From Calliopum simillimum (Eukaryota; Arthropoda; Insecta; Diptera; Lauxaniidae): 64,000 bases of DNA. This document shows, one piece after another, positions 1 through 12,993 of this stretch; position 1 is the first letter of the stretch, and each line of letters starts with the position of its first letter. The notes under the pieces were generated by a model. The model saw only the letters and a program-made list of their open reading frames with translations. It was not told the origin of the DNA and did not search any database. Position numbers and translations under genes: made by a program. The stretch lies in assembly GCA_951812925.1 (NCBI GenBank), contig OX638368.1, forward strand, positions 117,203,309-117,267,308. The letters are read 5' to 3'.

Positions 1-1387
1 GAGAGAGGACCCGTACACACTCAGTTGACTGAATTAAGTTGAGTCGTCTTAAGGGTCGTTTACTAATTTACGACCACTAAAAATAACGAGCGTTAAAGTC
101 ATAAAAAATACGTTTCTGTTGTTGTTATTGTTGTTTTTGTATTATATATATAATTTTTTTCTTTCTACAACTTATTCAATTTGCAACATCATAGGTATGA
201 TGTACAAAAGACGTCGTCACTTTTCATGGATTATACGGGGTATAAACGCCAAAAAAAGTTGAACGAAACAAAAAAAAATTAATTTTTATGATTTTTATTT
301 TGTGTGATATTTACAGACCACAAAACTCTCTTGTATGAAGTAAATGAAACATTTTATGAACTATGAAATGTCAAATGATTTGTTTAAGAATTAACTCAAA
401 TCATAAAGATTTTCCTAATTTTTGTTGGGCAATTTTCATGAATGTTTTTACGCGCATAACTAAAAGTTCAACTAATTACGAAGTCTATGCAATATGGCAA
501 ATACTTGAGAAAATGGTATGGGTAGTCTAGAATGGTTTTGAGGCATTATTGCTTTTAATATCATGTTGTTGGCGGGTGTGGGGTGTTTTTGTAATCAGCG
601 CACGTTTGTGTTCGTGCTGCGTTCATAAACTTGTAATGGCATTTGCCGACGCACAACTTGTCGAACATTAAAACACTCGAGATGCGCTCACGAAGCCACC
701 ATTAAAATGCTTGTTATTTTTTTTCACTTTTTTTAACCCGATTTTTTTTTTTTGGAAATTTTTTGAAGAAAATACCAAAATAAAAGGTGAAAAAAATATC
801 TTTGTTAAAGGCGTAGACTGTTAAAAATATCTGTGAAGAAATTTCTGAGACAAAATATTTGGATTTTAGGAAATATTTAATTGTGCAAAGTTGGTGGTTT
901 CGGTACCTTAGTAACTATATCTCTAATGGATTAACCGAAAGAGACAATTTTTTTAAGACTTTTTCGTCCTTCATGTCATTATCTAGGTACGGTGGTTGCC
1001 ATGGAAATTCATCTACTTCTTTCTTCATAACTGCATATACAGAAATCATCTCTAGCCACGACTGAGGTCCAGTTCAGACATATCCGTTAGAGATAAAGAA
1101 TCTTGTTCGCCGGACCACCCAGAGGCTCCCCCAGGACAGTCCTATATAATTTGCAGCGGTGTGCACCTTTCTATCTGCAGGGATGTAAGGAGTCAATACA
1201 TTTGCTGACCAAAACCATCACCAATCCTTTGTTCAAAGCATATATTGCTTTAGGTCTCATTTAATGTTTAGCTGAACCTGTTTTTGCTAAGGCGTATAAT
1301 TTTTTACCCACATCACAGTGACTCCATTAAGACTCGAGCTTTAATTTCGCGTCGAAAAATATCTACCTTCAGTTTGCTTGTTGACTG
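1..1387. other. AT-rich non-coding DNA
   Basis: I see no recognisable gene. A T-rich tract lies at about 717-755. The longest open frame, about 68 codons near 859-1065, has no familiar motif and is probably chance. Confidence 0.6.
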
Positions 1388-1577
1388 TCTCCTGAGGTAT
1401 CTCAAGATGTACGTTCATAAAAGCTCCAAAGCGAATTAATTCGTCAAGGAAACTAAAAGAGTGATAACGAAGGTAGGTGTCTTTCTTGAATGTCTCCTGA
1501 GGAGAAAATTATCCGGTATCTCAAAATTTACGTACATAAAAGCTATCAATTCGTCCAGGAAACCAAAAGAGTGACAT
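1388..1577 (+). repeat. Local direct duplication, about 80 bp
   Basis: The segment starting TCTCCTGAGG at 1388 recurs at 1493. Both copies continue through a shared TATCTCAA, ACGT.CATAAAAGCT, AATTCGTC and AAAGAGTGA. They are about 105 bases apart and have diverged by small insertions. A 65-codon frame at 1490-1687 covers the second copy but resembles no protein I know. Confidence 0.6.
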
Positions 1578-1734
1578 CGGATAGCCGTTTTAGCACTGCA
1601 AAAATTCTACTGCACTCTGTTACCATATCTGACTTCGTGGTCTATACTATAGACGACTATGGCTACCCTACATACAATTATCAGTGATGAAGTTATCAAT
1701 TACTGTCTAATTTAGGCTGATTATTTTCTTGACG

Positions 1735-2363
1735 GCACAGTCTGGGATGGCCAAAAATTATTTAAGCATGTTAGGCAAAAGTAACAATCCATAATATATG
1801 GCCTATGATTTGTATTTTATGTTACATGGTCCATAATCTATGGTCTATGATCTGTTCTTTATAGTCTATGGTCCATAATCTATAGTCTGTGATCTGTCCT
1901 ATGGTCCATGGTTCACAATCATTGCTCTATGGTCTGTCTTTTATGGTCTTTGGTTCATAATTTATGATCTATGATCTGTCTTCTATGGTCTTTAACCTTC
2001 TTTAATGGTCTATGGTCCATAATCTATGGCATATGATCTGGCCTTTATGGTCTTTGGTTCATAATTTATGGTTTAAAATCTGTCTTTTATGGTCTATGGT
2101 CCATAATATATGGATTTTTATCCGTCTTAATGGTCAATGGTTCATAATCAATGGTCCATAATCTGTCTTTAATGGTCTTCGGTCCATAATTTATGATCTA
2201 TGATCTGTCTTTTATGATCTTTGATCTTCTTTAATGGTCTATGGTCCATAATCTATGGTCTATGATCTGTTTTATAAAGTTTATGTTCCATAATCTATGA
2301 TATATGGTATACTGACCATTCTTTTGATGGCCCAATCTGGGGCAGAAAAAAAATTATTTCATT
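1735..2363 (+). repeat. TATGGTCCATAATCTATGG minisatellite with flanking direct repeats
   Basis: From about 1784 to 2330 the DNA is a degenerate tandem array of short phrases such as TATGGTC, CCATAATCTATGG, TATGATCTGTC and TTTATGGTC, with higher-order units of roughly 50-70 bases. The array is bounded by two related stretches, CAGTCTGGGATGGCC at about 1739 and CAATCTGGGGCAG at about 2332, each running into AAAATTATTT. The array may therefore have grown inside one dispersed repeat. Confidence 0.75.
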
Positions 2364-5300
2364 CAAAATGCGTCTACCATAAGTCTGGGACATTTCCGGT
2401 ACATTTTTGAATATCTGGGTAATTTCGGGGACGTTTTTGAGTCCTGGAAACGAGCTCAAAATACGGGACGACTATCCCGGAAAATCTGGGATGCTATGCT
2501 CATTGCAAAAACTTCAGACAAAAAAACTTTGGCATCATTATATATAATGGTAATTGTCTCGTCTTCTTCCGAGCCGACTATACCTTGGCATTTATCAAGT
2601 AGAATTTTCACAATTTTTACTCTTTGTGTAACACTCTTAGACCCTTAATGTCCTGTTTTTTTTTTTTTTAATGCATAAATTCAATGTTTCTCCACCCCAT
2701 CCATGTTTGTTCAGTTGCGTGTTACTCTTTTGTTTGTTTTTATGTTCTTCTTATTCTTTCATGCTTGGCTCCTTATTCCTTTATTTTCTTTCCTTTTTTT
2801 TGTTATGTACCACCTTGCGTTAAATGAGCTCAAGTTCCTGTTTTTTTTTTTTTTTTTCGAAAGAAGAAAAGAACGCACAAATGTTGTTTTCTTACTGCAT
2901 CCTTTTATCCTTTACATTCCCAATGTACATACATAATGTGTTGCCATTCATGGTTGTTATGGTATGGTATGGTATGTTCCTGAGATAGGACAACGTGCTT
3001 GGAATTGCTTTTAATGGTCGTTAGAACAACATAACGTCTTGAAAGTTTTCATTTTATTTTTTTAATGTTCTGTATTTTTTTATGACTTGAATTCTTAAAA
3101 GTACAATGGGTAAAGTTTGGAAAAAGTTTCATTTGAAATATTTTGTAGGGGTTAAGTTTTCGGAACTGATTTATTTTAAAACCAAAATATCTATTCGAAA
3201 GTTGTATACGTATGTTGTATTAATGATATTTTCAAATATTAAAATGTGTCAAACTGGCGGCCCACAAGTTGGTTTTCTTGACAAGGTGTTACTCTGAAAA
3301 AAGTACACAATGTTCCAAAAAGTGCTATCAAAATTTTAAAAACTTCTGAATTAAGTATTTTACTAAAATTTCTTTAAAACTTTTTTATAAGCTTGACTAT
3401 GCTATAATATCAATAAATTGATTTTGTATTATTTTTTGTCAATCAGAAATAATCCTTTTTAATTTAGCAGTGTGAATATAGTGTCCTTTAAATGCGCGTT
3501 TTTATGAAAATAATGAAAATTGTACAAAAAAATTAAGCAAAAATCGATAGAAAGAACTGGTAAAAAAAAACGAATAAATATTTAATGATAATTTTAAAAG
3601 AAAATCCCTTACTTTGTTACACTGTGCATGTAATTTGCACGCATTATTACTTCAATATAGCAGCATTAGTTGTAATATTAAATTTTTCTTACAATTTTTA
3701 TATTAAACGACTCACACATACGGCGAAACAACATGCCTCAATAATGGAAATAAAATGAAAATTTTAATATCAAAAAAAACAAAAGAACAAAAAAACATTT
3801 TATGATCAAATGAAAAGCAAAGTTTTGCCATCATTAGTTACGCAATTTGTATGAATAAGATTTGTGTAATCTTTAAGTTTTCTTCATATTATATGATTGT
3901 CTTTAGTTTATAAAAAAGTTTATAAAAAAAAAACTGAGGCAACACTAAGAATTTTTTACTAGCAACAAAATTTACCTTCAAAAGTGTGAAAAATTTAAAA
4001 AAAAAAACCAATATATTTCTAAATATTTTACCGGAGAAAGGTTATAGTTATATACTGTATGGTTGAAAATGAGATTGAAATTGCAGTTGAAAGAAAATAA
4101 ATCTTAAGATCAGTAAGAGACCCGAAAATTATATATATGTAATATCTCAACTACAATAGTGATTCCGATGTGACTGACATCTGTATAATGCAACGTATTA
4201 AACAAGGACTACCTAAGAAACATAACTTTTTTACCGAAATATTTATGACATTATAATAAAAAAAGGAAAACACGCAGCATGTCAGTAATTAAAAGAAAGA
4301 TTTGAAAACAAATATTTTGTCATACCAAGGAATATACAAACATATGAGAGTACGTACCATAAATAAAATTGATGCATGAATGCCTAACAACATACAGACA
4401 ACGTCCTTTTTTAATTAAAAAACACAACTTTAAAGAATTTCCCTAACAGCGATTGTCAAAAAGGGATGCATTCGTTTTTTACATTAAATTATAAGCCCTG
4501 CATATGTCCAAAAAATGTTGACCCGTTCTGAAGAACATATGCAATTCATTATACTTTTTACAGAAACCGTTTGTTTAGTTAAATTTCTAAGTAACTATGG
4601 AAAAAATTCTTCAGTACTCTTTCAGCGACAATATTTTAATACTAAAAACTTCGAGTAAATCAGATATGTAGAATTACCTTCATTGAGAAAACCTAAGTTT
4701 GTCAACTGCTAAAAATTAAGGTTGTGTTGGCAGCTTTGTTTCTAAGACTACTGGACGATGTTCTCAGCAGAGCTTTGACTTTACCAATTAATTAGATTTA
4801 GCGAGCACGTTGGTGAACTTGAATATGAAGAAGGTATATGCCTTCTTGCCTTCAATATTTTTTTTTTTTTTTCACAAGCAAAAGTCTTCAAAATTAACAC
4901 AAATAAAACAATGAGAATGTCGATGCATCCAATCAGTTTCAACAAAAGTTTCATGTTCTAGAATCGAAGAGATGGAAACTTTGGTGACTTACAAACCAAA
5001 TTAGAACTTTTTTCTGGAAATCTTATTTTTACAAAGAAACTCATAAGCTTTTATACGCATGACTTCCAGTTTTTTTGTATGGTTTTATGCTTTTCTTAAA
5101 ACTTTGCCAATCTAGCCTCATCTAGAATACCGAATTGCTTATTAGATGCCTATTTTAATACAATTCAGATGCTGAAAATGTAATGTTTTGTTCATACTGA
5201 TGTCTGCAGTCAAGAATTATTGTGGAAAACTGAAAGTGACGGGAATCACGTCTCTTCAAAAAACATTGCGGAGACGATTGTTGAAACAAGAGATATGTAA

Positions 5301-5440
5301 ATCACGGAAATTGAAGGCATTTGGAAGTCTCCGCTCACGTCGGAGTTGTTTTGTAAGGGCTATGTACTGCGAAAACAGAAAATTAACAACAGATAAAGGG
5401 CTTTATAATTTTTGATATGATAAGTCATGAGTAAACCATG
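2364..5440. other. AT-rich non-coding DNA with homopolymer runs
   Basis: No coding region is recognisable. There are poly-T runs near 2657-2670, 2842-2858 and 4858-4872, and a short GGTAT/TATGG microsatellite at about 2952-2976. Open frames at 2703-2936, 3106-3297 and 5188-5415 are short, low-complexity or without known motifs. Confidence 0.6.
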
Positions 5441-5448
5441 ATCAAACC

Positions 5449-5815
5449 AAAGACCATTGCAGTCTTCACCTTGGTCTTAAACACAGACTCTTGTCCTTGG
5501 GCATTAATTTTTGGTCTCGACCTTTATCTTAAAAATATTGCTAAAGATTGTTGATTAAGAATTCAAAATTTTTAAATTTTATTTTTTCAAAGCAGTAGGC
5601 TTTTTAAGATGCCAAATTTCGAATTGAGAGATGATTTTATGCTTGAAATGGGCTTGACAGAGCTACTAACTATAAATTACCAAGTCTTAAAGGCAGTCTT
5701 GGCTTTGATGATCATTTTGACCAAGACCAAGACCATAGAAGTCTTGAAATTATAACACCGTCTTGGTTTTGGTCTCAAAAAATTAAAAAGACCAAGACAA
5801 AGACTCACAACTAAG
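5449..5815 (+). repeat. Dispersed repeat R1, copy A (CCAAGA/TCTTGG-rich)
   Basis: One of three copies of a dispersed family rich in GGTCTTGG and CCAAGACC. It carries a conserved centre that includes CTTTTTAAGATG and a preceding TTTTCAAAGCAGT. The others lie at 9295-9650 and 47555-48030 in the opposite orientation. The family is non-coding as far as can be seen; frames across it give only repetitive Leu-Gly or Lys-Pro-Arg phrases. Confidence 0.65.
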
Positions 5816-7983
5816 GTTGCTCTTCATAAGATATTATTTTTGATTGTGCTTTTGTCAATTTCTTTACTCTAGAGTCTAGACATGAATCATGTTGTAAATC
5901 GTAGCTCTGGAGGTTAACATCTGTTACTTTACGAGGGTGTTTGGGAAAAGACCTACGCTATCAATGCAAAAAGTTGTCGTTTTACAGTGTAAATTTTCAC
6001 AAACTGGCAATGTTACATTGAAGCGGCATAATTCCTTTCATATTTTCGTGATTAGTAAGTCTTTGTTCAAGATCCATGACGTAAAGTTTCAGAAATTAAA
6101 GTGTATACTCCGGAAATGCATTTAATATGAGGGTGTAATCTTTTATAGTTTAAACTACATGATTCGAACGATTCTTCCCTATACCCAAAGTTCTTTCGTG
6201 CTTGGTATCGATGCTAAAAGTATCAGCAATTTTTTTGTAAATTCCAGAAAATTCACCTTTTTATGCTCGAATTTTCTTGAGTTCAGTGCATAAGTTTTTG
6301 ACGGATTCCATAGCTTAAACCACCATATCTACATCAATCTTTTGAAATTCATGACACGATGGCAACGAAAGTTGATGAGCCACATAACCTGTAAACTCAT
6401 AAAAAAATTTGAGTATACCTAGTTTTAAAAATTTTTTGCACTACTTTTTATTCGTCCGGAGTTTCGTAGTTAAAAAGGAATACTATTTCATGAAAATCAT
6501 TTGTAGTTCCATATTTTAACACCCATCAAGCCAGATTTAACCTTTAGACAGTTTGTGCACTTTTGAGTTGCATCATCTTTGATAGTGTTTTCCAGAATCC
6601 AGGAGTATAAAAAAATTGTAAGCGCTTTCTATGTTCCTAAGGCAGCCTATGATGGCTAGCTATGACTGTGAAGTTGAAGGAAGTCTGGCGAAGTATTAGT
6701 AGTAACAGTGATTTATTTTGTTTAATAATTTTGTAGTAAATAGCAATAAAAAATGTTTCTAAAAATGGAAAAGCAAAAGGACTCATACGCACGCATACTC
6801 CAAGTGTGAGACCCTATTTGTACAATCACTCTCCCCACAATAGTAAACATGTCGCATGGACTCTATACAAATAGGCTTCAAAAAATGGATAATTACAATA
6901 AATTCACAACAACTAATCCAAGCAAGTGTCATTACAGATTAGAGTACAACGTACATACCATTTACACGGATGCTACCTACTACTGGCTGTTGCTATCATC
7001 GTCCTGTATGGCTGTGTGTTGTGTTGTCATTTTGCGCTATTAATGTTAATTTTAGTTTGACACTCTTGAAAAACACACCTCTGAATTGTCAATACATACA
7101 CTCATACTATAAAATACCAAACAAAAAGGCAGGCGGGCGTTGCTACTCGTATTGTTGATCCTTGCAAAAGTCCTTTGTACTTTGCAGTACGTGTATTTTT
7201 AGCACTAAACCCAAACCATATACCATATACTCTGAACACATATTGTGTTGGTTATCGTGGATTTCATTATGTTCATTATGTAACCTGAAGCCTCTTCGCA
7301 TACACACTGGATTATGTAATCTAAATGTATCACATACCAATGTATGAGTACTATACTCGTATGTGAGTGTATGCATTTAGGCCGGAAGGAAGCTATGGTA
7401 TAGTCGGGTATTAAAAAGATATACGAGTTCATGATTTTGCATGTTTTGTGTTTTCCGATGTCATTAAGATTGGGGACGAAAATGTGCACATTAAAACGTC
7501 TATTAACGATATCAAATTCGTATAAATATTGGGATTACGGGCGGGTATGTTGGGTTTTGTTGGATTTGAAAGAGCGTTTGTACGTACGAGTATGTAGTAA
7601 TGTACGTGTATGAATATGAAAACTTTTGTTGAAATAAACTTTGTAAATTTACCATGTTTATTTTGCAGAAAGGTGTTGCTTAGGTATGTTAAGATAATAT
7701 AAGTGCATAATAACTTTTGCCTTAAGCGGGTATTACGTTTCTTTAAAGAATTTTGCTTTTGAGGGGAATTTCAGATTTATTAACACTTAAAAGTATTTTT
7801 TATTTATTGATTTAAGTTAATTGAATACAATGGAATGCAATCAAAATCACAACTTAAGTATTTTAATATCTTTGAAATCCTTCATTTTAGTTTATTTTTA
7901 TTAAAATCTTTACAATAATTTGTTTTCACAAAATTCACTTATAAATATTTCTCATATTTGAATTTTCTATCATTTAAAACACT
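5816..7983. other. Non-coding DNA
   Basis: No gene is recognisable. The overlapping open frames on both strands at 6849-7613 are short and mutually antisense, which suggests chance. The stretch near 7290-7380 is rich in GTATGAGTA-type simple sequence. Confidence 0.55.
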
Positions 7984-8042
7984 AAGGGCCATTTTCACAA
8001 TGTTCAGTTAAATTTTAACTGGACATTGTGAAAACGGCCCTA
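7984..8042. repeat. Small palindrome, about 28-bp arms
   Basis: AGGGCCATTTTCACAATGT on the left is the reverse complement, with one mismatch, of ACATTGTGAAAACGGCCCT on the right. The intervening CAGTTAAA/TTTAACTG continues the pairing to the centre with almost no loop. It resembles two abutting TIRs of a miniature transposon, but no interior remains. Confidence 0.75.
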
Positions 8043-8446
8043 AATCTTAAAAGCAACGCAATCGAAACAACACTGAACTGGTAAACAACATTGCAATGCC
8101 TTTTTAACTAGCTGCTAGAGACATTGGAATTTTATGAAAAACTCTTTAAGCTTCTATACGGCGATGCAATACATAACCATTTGAAAACAATTGACTCAGC
8201 GTCAACGAATTTCCTCTAAAGTAAGTAGATGGTGTTTCACTACTTCCAAACTTCACCTCATATTTTGCGGTTTGTGTAGATAGTTTAAAGTTGCTTTGAT
8301 TAGTGGCACAGGGTGCATTGAAATTAATTTCGTATACTGTTATAATATGCTTTTCTATTAGTTAGCCTAGTTAGAAGGTTCTAACATCAGATAGTGATGC
8401 CAAAACATATATTTTAACCTTGAAAATTGTTTTTTATTCTGAATGA

Positions 8447-9060
8447 AACACAAGGTGTCCCAAAATAAGTTAACATTTGCTAAGCTTCCAATGGAGCATT
8501 TCTCGTGAGTGGACCGCGCTTTGCGGTGATCCGGCAACTGTACCGCGTAAAAAATTTTGCAATTTTCGTAAGTTTTACTACTACAAAGAAACGCCAAGCA
8601 TCCCTCTCATTCGAAAATTGATTAAGAAGTTTGAAGAGACCAGTACAACATTGCAAAAACCAAATACAGAGAGTGTTAGTGTTCGTGACGATCTAACTTT
8701 TTCAATTGGGATCGCGCAGCAGCACCGTGCGTAGGATTTGCTCTTGGGGGGGGGAGAACTATACTAACCACTTGATTTGTATCGTTTTATATGGGTAAAA
8801 TATCTTCCTGGGAGGGGTTTGAACCCCCAAACACCACCTGCGCATGTGCTTTAAATGTGCCTAGATCGTCATTATACCATATTATACACAAAGACCTAAA
8901 GCTCAAGAATTAGATCCTTCAGAATGCAAGTCAAAGACATGACTTCGTAAACCAGACATAATTGTTCTCCACGCAGTCCTGATTTCAGCCCTATGGAATT
9001 TTTTCTGTAAGGTTATCTCAAATCTAAAGTTCACAGCTGTTCAATGCCTCTGAGAAAAGT
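8447..9060 (+). pseudogene. Decayed Tc1/mariner-like transposase remnant
   Basis: A DNA-binding part is legible at about 8490-8690: a frame ending in the helix-turn-helix phrase IRKLIKKFEETSTTLQKP, typical of the second N-terminal helix-turn-helix of these transposases (RKLIKKFEETG in relatives). About 250 bases on, in another frame, PRSPDFSPMEFF then a stop then GYLKSK (8970-9035) matches the C-terminal catalytic block PRSPDLTPLDFFLWGYLK of the IS630-Tc1 superfamily. The central part, with the first two catalytic Asp residues, is missing or unreadable. The product cannot be functional. No TIRs were identified, so the limits are approximate. Confidence 0.6.
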
Positions 9061-9294
9061 GAACTATACTACTTCCTGGATGTACGCCATATGTCTTACA
9101 ATAGCGATTTCTCCATTTTTTATCAAGGATAACTTGGATCTCAGACGTGCTAAGGAAAGACGGTTACCAGATTCGGAATCAGCGACCCAGAATAAGTCAA
9201 AAATAGTTATCAAGTTCAAATTCAGATTGGTTTCCCCTCATTTTGTCGCACTGTGTAATTAGAAAAACAATTTTTTAAACGAATACTGAACAAA

Positions 9295-9650
9295 TACTGG
9301 AAATTTTCCAAGGACTTGGTATTGAGTCTTTGTGACCAAGACGTTAATATAATTCCAAGACCAAAACTTAGTTAGTTAGAGTCCAAGACCAAGAACAAAA
9401 CTGCACTGGTTTCTTTCGAACATGAAATCTCTCGATACGCTAATTAGCATCTTAAAAACTTAACTGCTTTAAAAAACTGGACTTGGATACTCAATACTCT
9501 GTAGCAATTTGTTCAGTAATTTTGTATTTCTTAGATTAAGATCAACACAAAAACCAAAAACATGATCGAGACGAAGACTTAATGCCCAAGATCAAGATTC
9601 AATGTGTAAGGCTAACACCAAGACTGCTTTGTTCTTTGTGTTGGAATAGG
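9295..9650 (-). repeat. Dispersed repeat R1, copy B
   Basis: Reverse-oriented relative of 5449-5815. It shares CATCTTAAAAACTTAACTG, the TACTCAATACTCT segment and the CAAGAC-rich flanks with the copy at 47555-48030. Confidence 0.6.
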
Positions 9651-10846
9651 TTGGCTTATCATGGCCAAGAACTTTGGCCAAAGCAGAATGTAGAACTTAA
9701 TACAAATTGAACATATAGTTTCCGAAAATTTTAAAAGAAGTTCGCTAAACACTTTCCACAATCTTTTAATCTTATCATAGCACTAAAAACTTGAAACAAC
9801 ATAACACATCCATGGTTGAGGGTTCTCCATATATATAGTTCTAGTCTCGTTCTCAAAAACTTTCTCTGTAGCGACAGAAAGTCTATTGCGCAATAGTTTT
9901 TATTATTTTTTTTTTTAATACAATTTTGATTGAAAATAATGCCGTTACGCTACTAACTGAAAAATTTACAATCGCACATACAGAAACGCATAAATTGGCA
10001 TTAGATATTATAAAAATATGATCACATTTTTTGCCATTACAGAGTAGCAAGACAATTACAACAAGTGTTCCAGAGCACTGCAAAAAAAAAAAAGAAAACG
10101 CAATTTAACATGATTAAAAATTAGATGCCACAAAAGTTATACGAAACAGCAGTGGCAGCAGCAGCAAGGACAAGAAGCAACACTGTAACAGCTGCAAAAA
10201 AAAAAAAAAGGAAGTGTTCAAGCCAAAACAAAAAAGAAATCCTACAAAAACTAAGTCGTAGCAAAAAAGGAAAAAGTATAGCCATGTCCCAGATGGGTAA
10301 AATGCGAAAGGAAATACAAAGAAAAACAAAAACAAAAACAAAGTTATCTAAAGTAAAAACAAAAAAAAAAAAAAAAACTAAAAGACGATCCAAAGACAAA
10401 CATTTTTCTTAAACCCCCAGCAGCAAAATATTTGAAACAAAAACAACACATCTACACACAGCTAAGTATACAAAAACATCCTTCGAAGAAGCGAGCGCCT
10501 GATGTGCTCAGTCGTGAAGGAAGAATGAATGCTGCTGCTGTACGTGTGCCCCAAGAAATGCGCGTCTTCGTAATAAATCTTTTTTACGAGCGAACGAACA
10601 CACACACATACATACTCGTATCTACACAAACACAATAATGGTAGAAGTAATGGCGGCAGGATGGAAATGCGCAAAAATGGTAAATGGGAAATGAGAAAAT
10701 GAACCTAAGCGAGAACTATTCGAATGGTATATTTTCTGAAAAAAGAAAAGAAGAAAAAAAGTTCGTGAAGAAAATGCCAAGCATAGAAGGACGAAATGAG
10801 ACGTTCCCTTGCATTAACCCATTTTCGCTTTGTTGTTTAGTTGTAT
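9651..10846. other. Non-coding, A-rich low-complexity DNA
   Basis: The region 10081-10400 is dominated by runs of A and AAAAC. It gives a 95-codon Lys/Arg/Thr-rich frame on one strand and a Phe/Leu-rich frame on the other, as expected from biased composition. A CA-rich microsatellite lies near 10600-10635. No gene is recognised. Confidence 0.55.
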
Positions 10847-11245
10847 AAGAATCTATACATTAATACGCAAGTCAAAAATTTGTCCTCCTTTTTTTCCTAT
10901 GTTAGAAATGGAGTACGACTTCGAATTATACACCGTTAAATAGGTATTTTTTTGTAGATGGGCACAAAGTTAAAATTATTTAAATATCTTGCCCTTAAGC
11001 TTGCCAAAATTAAATACAAATTTTTCAATATTATCATTTACACAATACGCGAACACACCGGGCTGAAAAGAGCATTAAGTACAAAGGGAAAAACAAAAAG
11101 CATTGCACTGTTCGTGTTTTTTTTTTTTTTTTGTTTTGTTTACGTTTTGCATTCGTCTTTGTACCAGGGCTGATAAAAGAGCTTTTCTATATAGCAAAAA
11201 AATTACTAAGTGTCCAAAAAGTACCAGAACTATTCAGATATGCAA
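10847..11245 (+). repeat. Dispersed repeat R2, copy 1
   Basis: This block, starting AAGAATCTATACATTAATACG and containing ATGTTAGAAATGGAGTACGA, recurs at 48425-48810 in the same orientation and at 62640-62867 reversed. Shared landmarks with the second copy include GGTATTT, CAAAAAGCAT, ACCAGGG and GTCCAAAAAGTAC. I recognise no coding content. It is probably a non-autonomous mobile element or an old fragment of one. Confidence 0.7.
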
Positions 11246-12993
11246 AATTAACTACAGGACCTTGCCTTGGAATCGAGCATGACATATCCTCACTTTTAGC
11301 TCTTTCAAACATGTAGGTGCCATATGGCATCATAGCTCTTAATATCCTGTAATTCAAGTAGGTGTGCAGCCTAATATATTTTTTTCGTATCAAAAATAAT
11401 TTCTTCTGAACATTAGGTACCACTTAAATTAAGGAATTCTTTTCCATTTCTGAAAAATTATTAATTTTCATTAAATATAATGAAATTTTATAAATAAATT
11501 GGCATAACTATTTTCTTAAAAAAGTTAGTACTCAAGCCATGGAAATTAAATCTCATATGATGCCTTATGGTGTCATATGAGTATGAAATAAAATTTGTGT
11601 TTTTCTTTAAACTCTTTGTTCAATTTATTTTGAAAAAAAGTGTCATAAGCCTTAATCACTTTAAATGTGGCAAGTAAAATTAGAGATTACAAAATTTAAA
11701 TGTTGGCAATGGTGGTGAAAAATGGGTTAAACAAAACAATTGCTTACCAAGCAGTATTGTTGGATATTGCGATTTGAGGGGTTGCAGTCTACAAGAGCCA
11801 CCCTGAAAAAGCAGCCATTGTTTGACATTAGCAAGAACGAGTGCGTATTTTGTTGAAAAAAAAAAGAAAAGAAATACCGTTAGTGCCTGGGTAATGGTTT
11901 CAATGCTGGATAAATATTCAACGCAGAAAAAATAACTTATGAAAACTCCAAGCACCAACTGTGGCATCCACTATGTAGTTGAATAACACTGACACATATA
12001 ATTCTATGCATTTTCGATGCTCCAAGTGGAGATATACAGGATAAAAGAGGTACAGGTCTCTTTACCAAATGGGTCAAGTACCAAGGATCGCGTAATAAAA
12101 ATTCTTGATAATTTTGCAGTGAAAATTCAAGGGATTTACTTTAAGTTGTATTATTCGAAATGTGCATTTTCTAGAGATTCCGAAAAGTCATACTTATAAA
12201 ATAGTATATCGATTATCACGTCTGATTCCAAAACATTGAAAAATATTAACGGTTTATGTGAAAAATCTATAACCGAAATTTGTCCGATATATAGCACATC
12301 TCAATCATCTCTCAAAAAGTTTGACAACCACTGTTCGCATTACTATGTGGTATGGAAGTATACTGTATGTGCTGAGCTGCAGAATACAGAATCCAATATG
12401 TGCAAAAAAAATAAATAAATAAATTTAATGTGTTCGAGAATGTTAAAAAGGAAAATTATATTCCGAACGATATATCCCAATATTATGCAATATCTATGCA
12501 TGCGCACACACACAGGCTACTCCGACGATAGTCCTTTGCTGGTCTGGCAAAAGAGTCAGTATGGTGTTTTTTTGTTTGTTTGTGTGTACATCTGCATAAA
12601 TGAAATTATGCCACAAGAAAAAAAAATTAATAAAAAACAATAAATATGAATTGTGTTCTCCCATGGAAATTGGAGCAACATAAAAAGCTTGGGTTGTAAT
12701 TGAAATTATGTTGCATATATGCAAATGTTGTAAAAAGTTAATATGATATATTTCCAAAAACAAAAAAAATATACAGAAAATTGATCCAATAAAAAAGGCC
12801 TTTAATGAATAGATTCAAAAAATTATTTGAAAATATAAGTCTAACAGTTTGTTTGGCCTTCACTGTTTATAAAGCATGCTAATTGAGCATTGTTGTATAA
12901 TAAACTCGTTAGATTTGTATGAAGCTAAAAAAAAGTCATTCCGACATCATCACAAAAGTTAGAGGGACTCCTCAAAACGTTATGGAGCACTTT
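11246..12993. other. Non-coding DNA
   Basis: No protein motif is recognisable in any frame. The frames at 11680-11967 and 12017-12763 are short and of biased composition. Confidence 0.55.

Noticed and set aside
6127..6530. Possible small element with GGGTGT ends
   Set aside because: The two ends share only scattered bases; too weak to call.
8805..8850. T-arm-like GGGTTTGAACCCCC motif (tRNA or tRNA-derived SINE)
   Set aside because: No acceptor, D or anticodon arms could be laid out in either orientation; a similar motif near 61010 also fails.
10125..10412. 95-codon Lys/Arg-rich open frame
   Set aside because: It lies in A-run DNA and its opposite strand is equally open as Phe/Leu; composition explains it.
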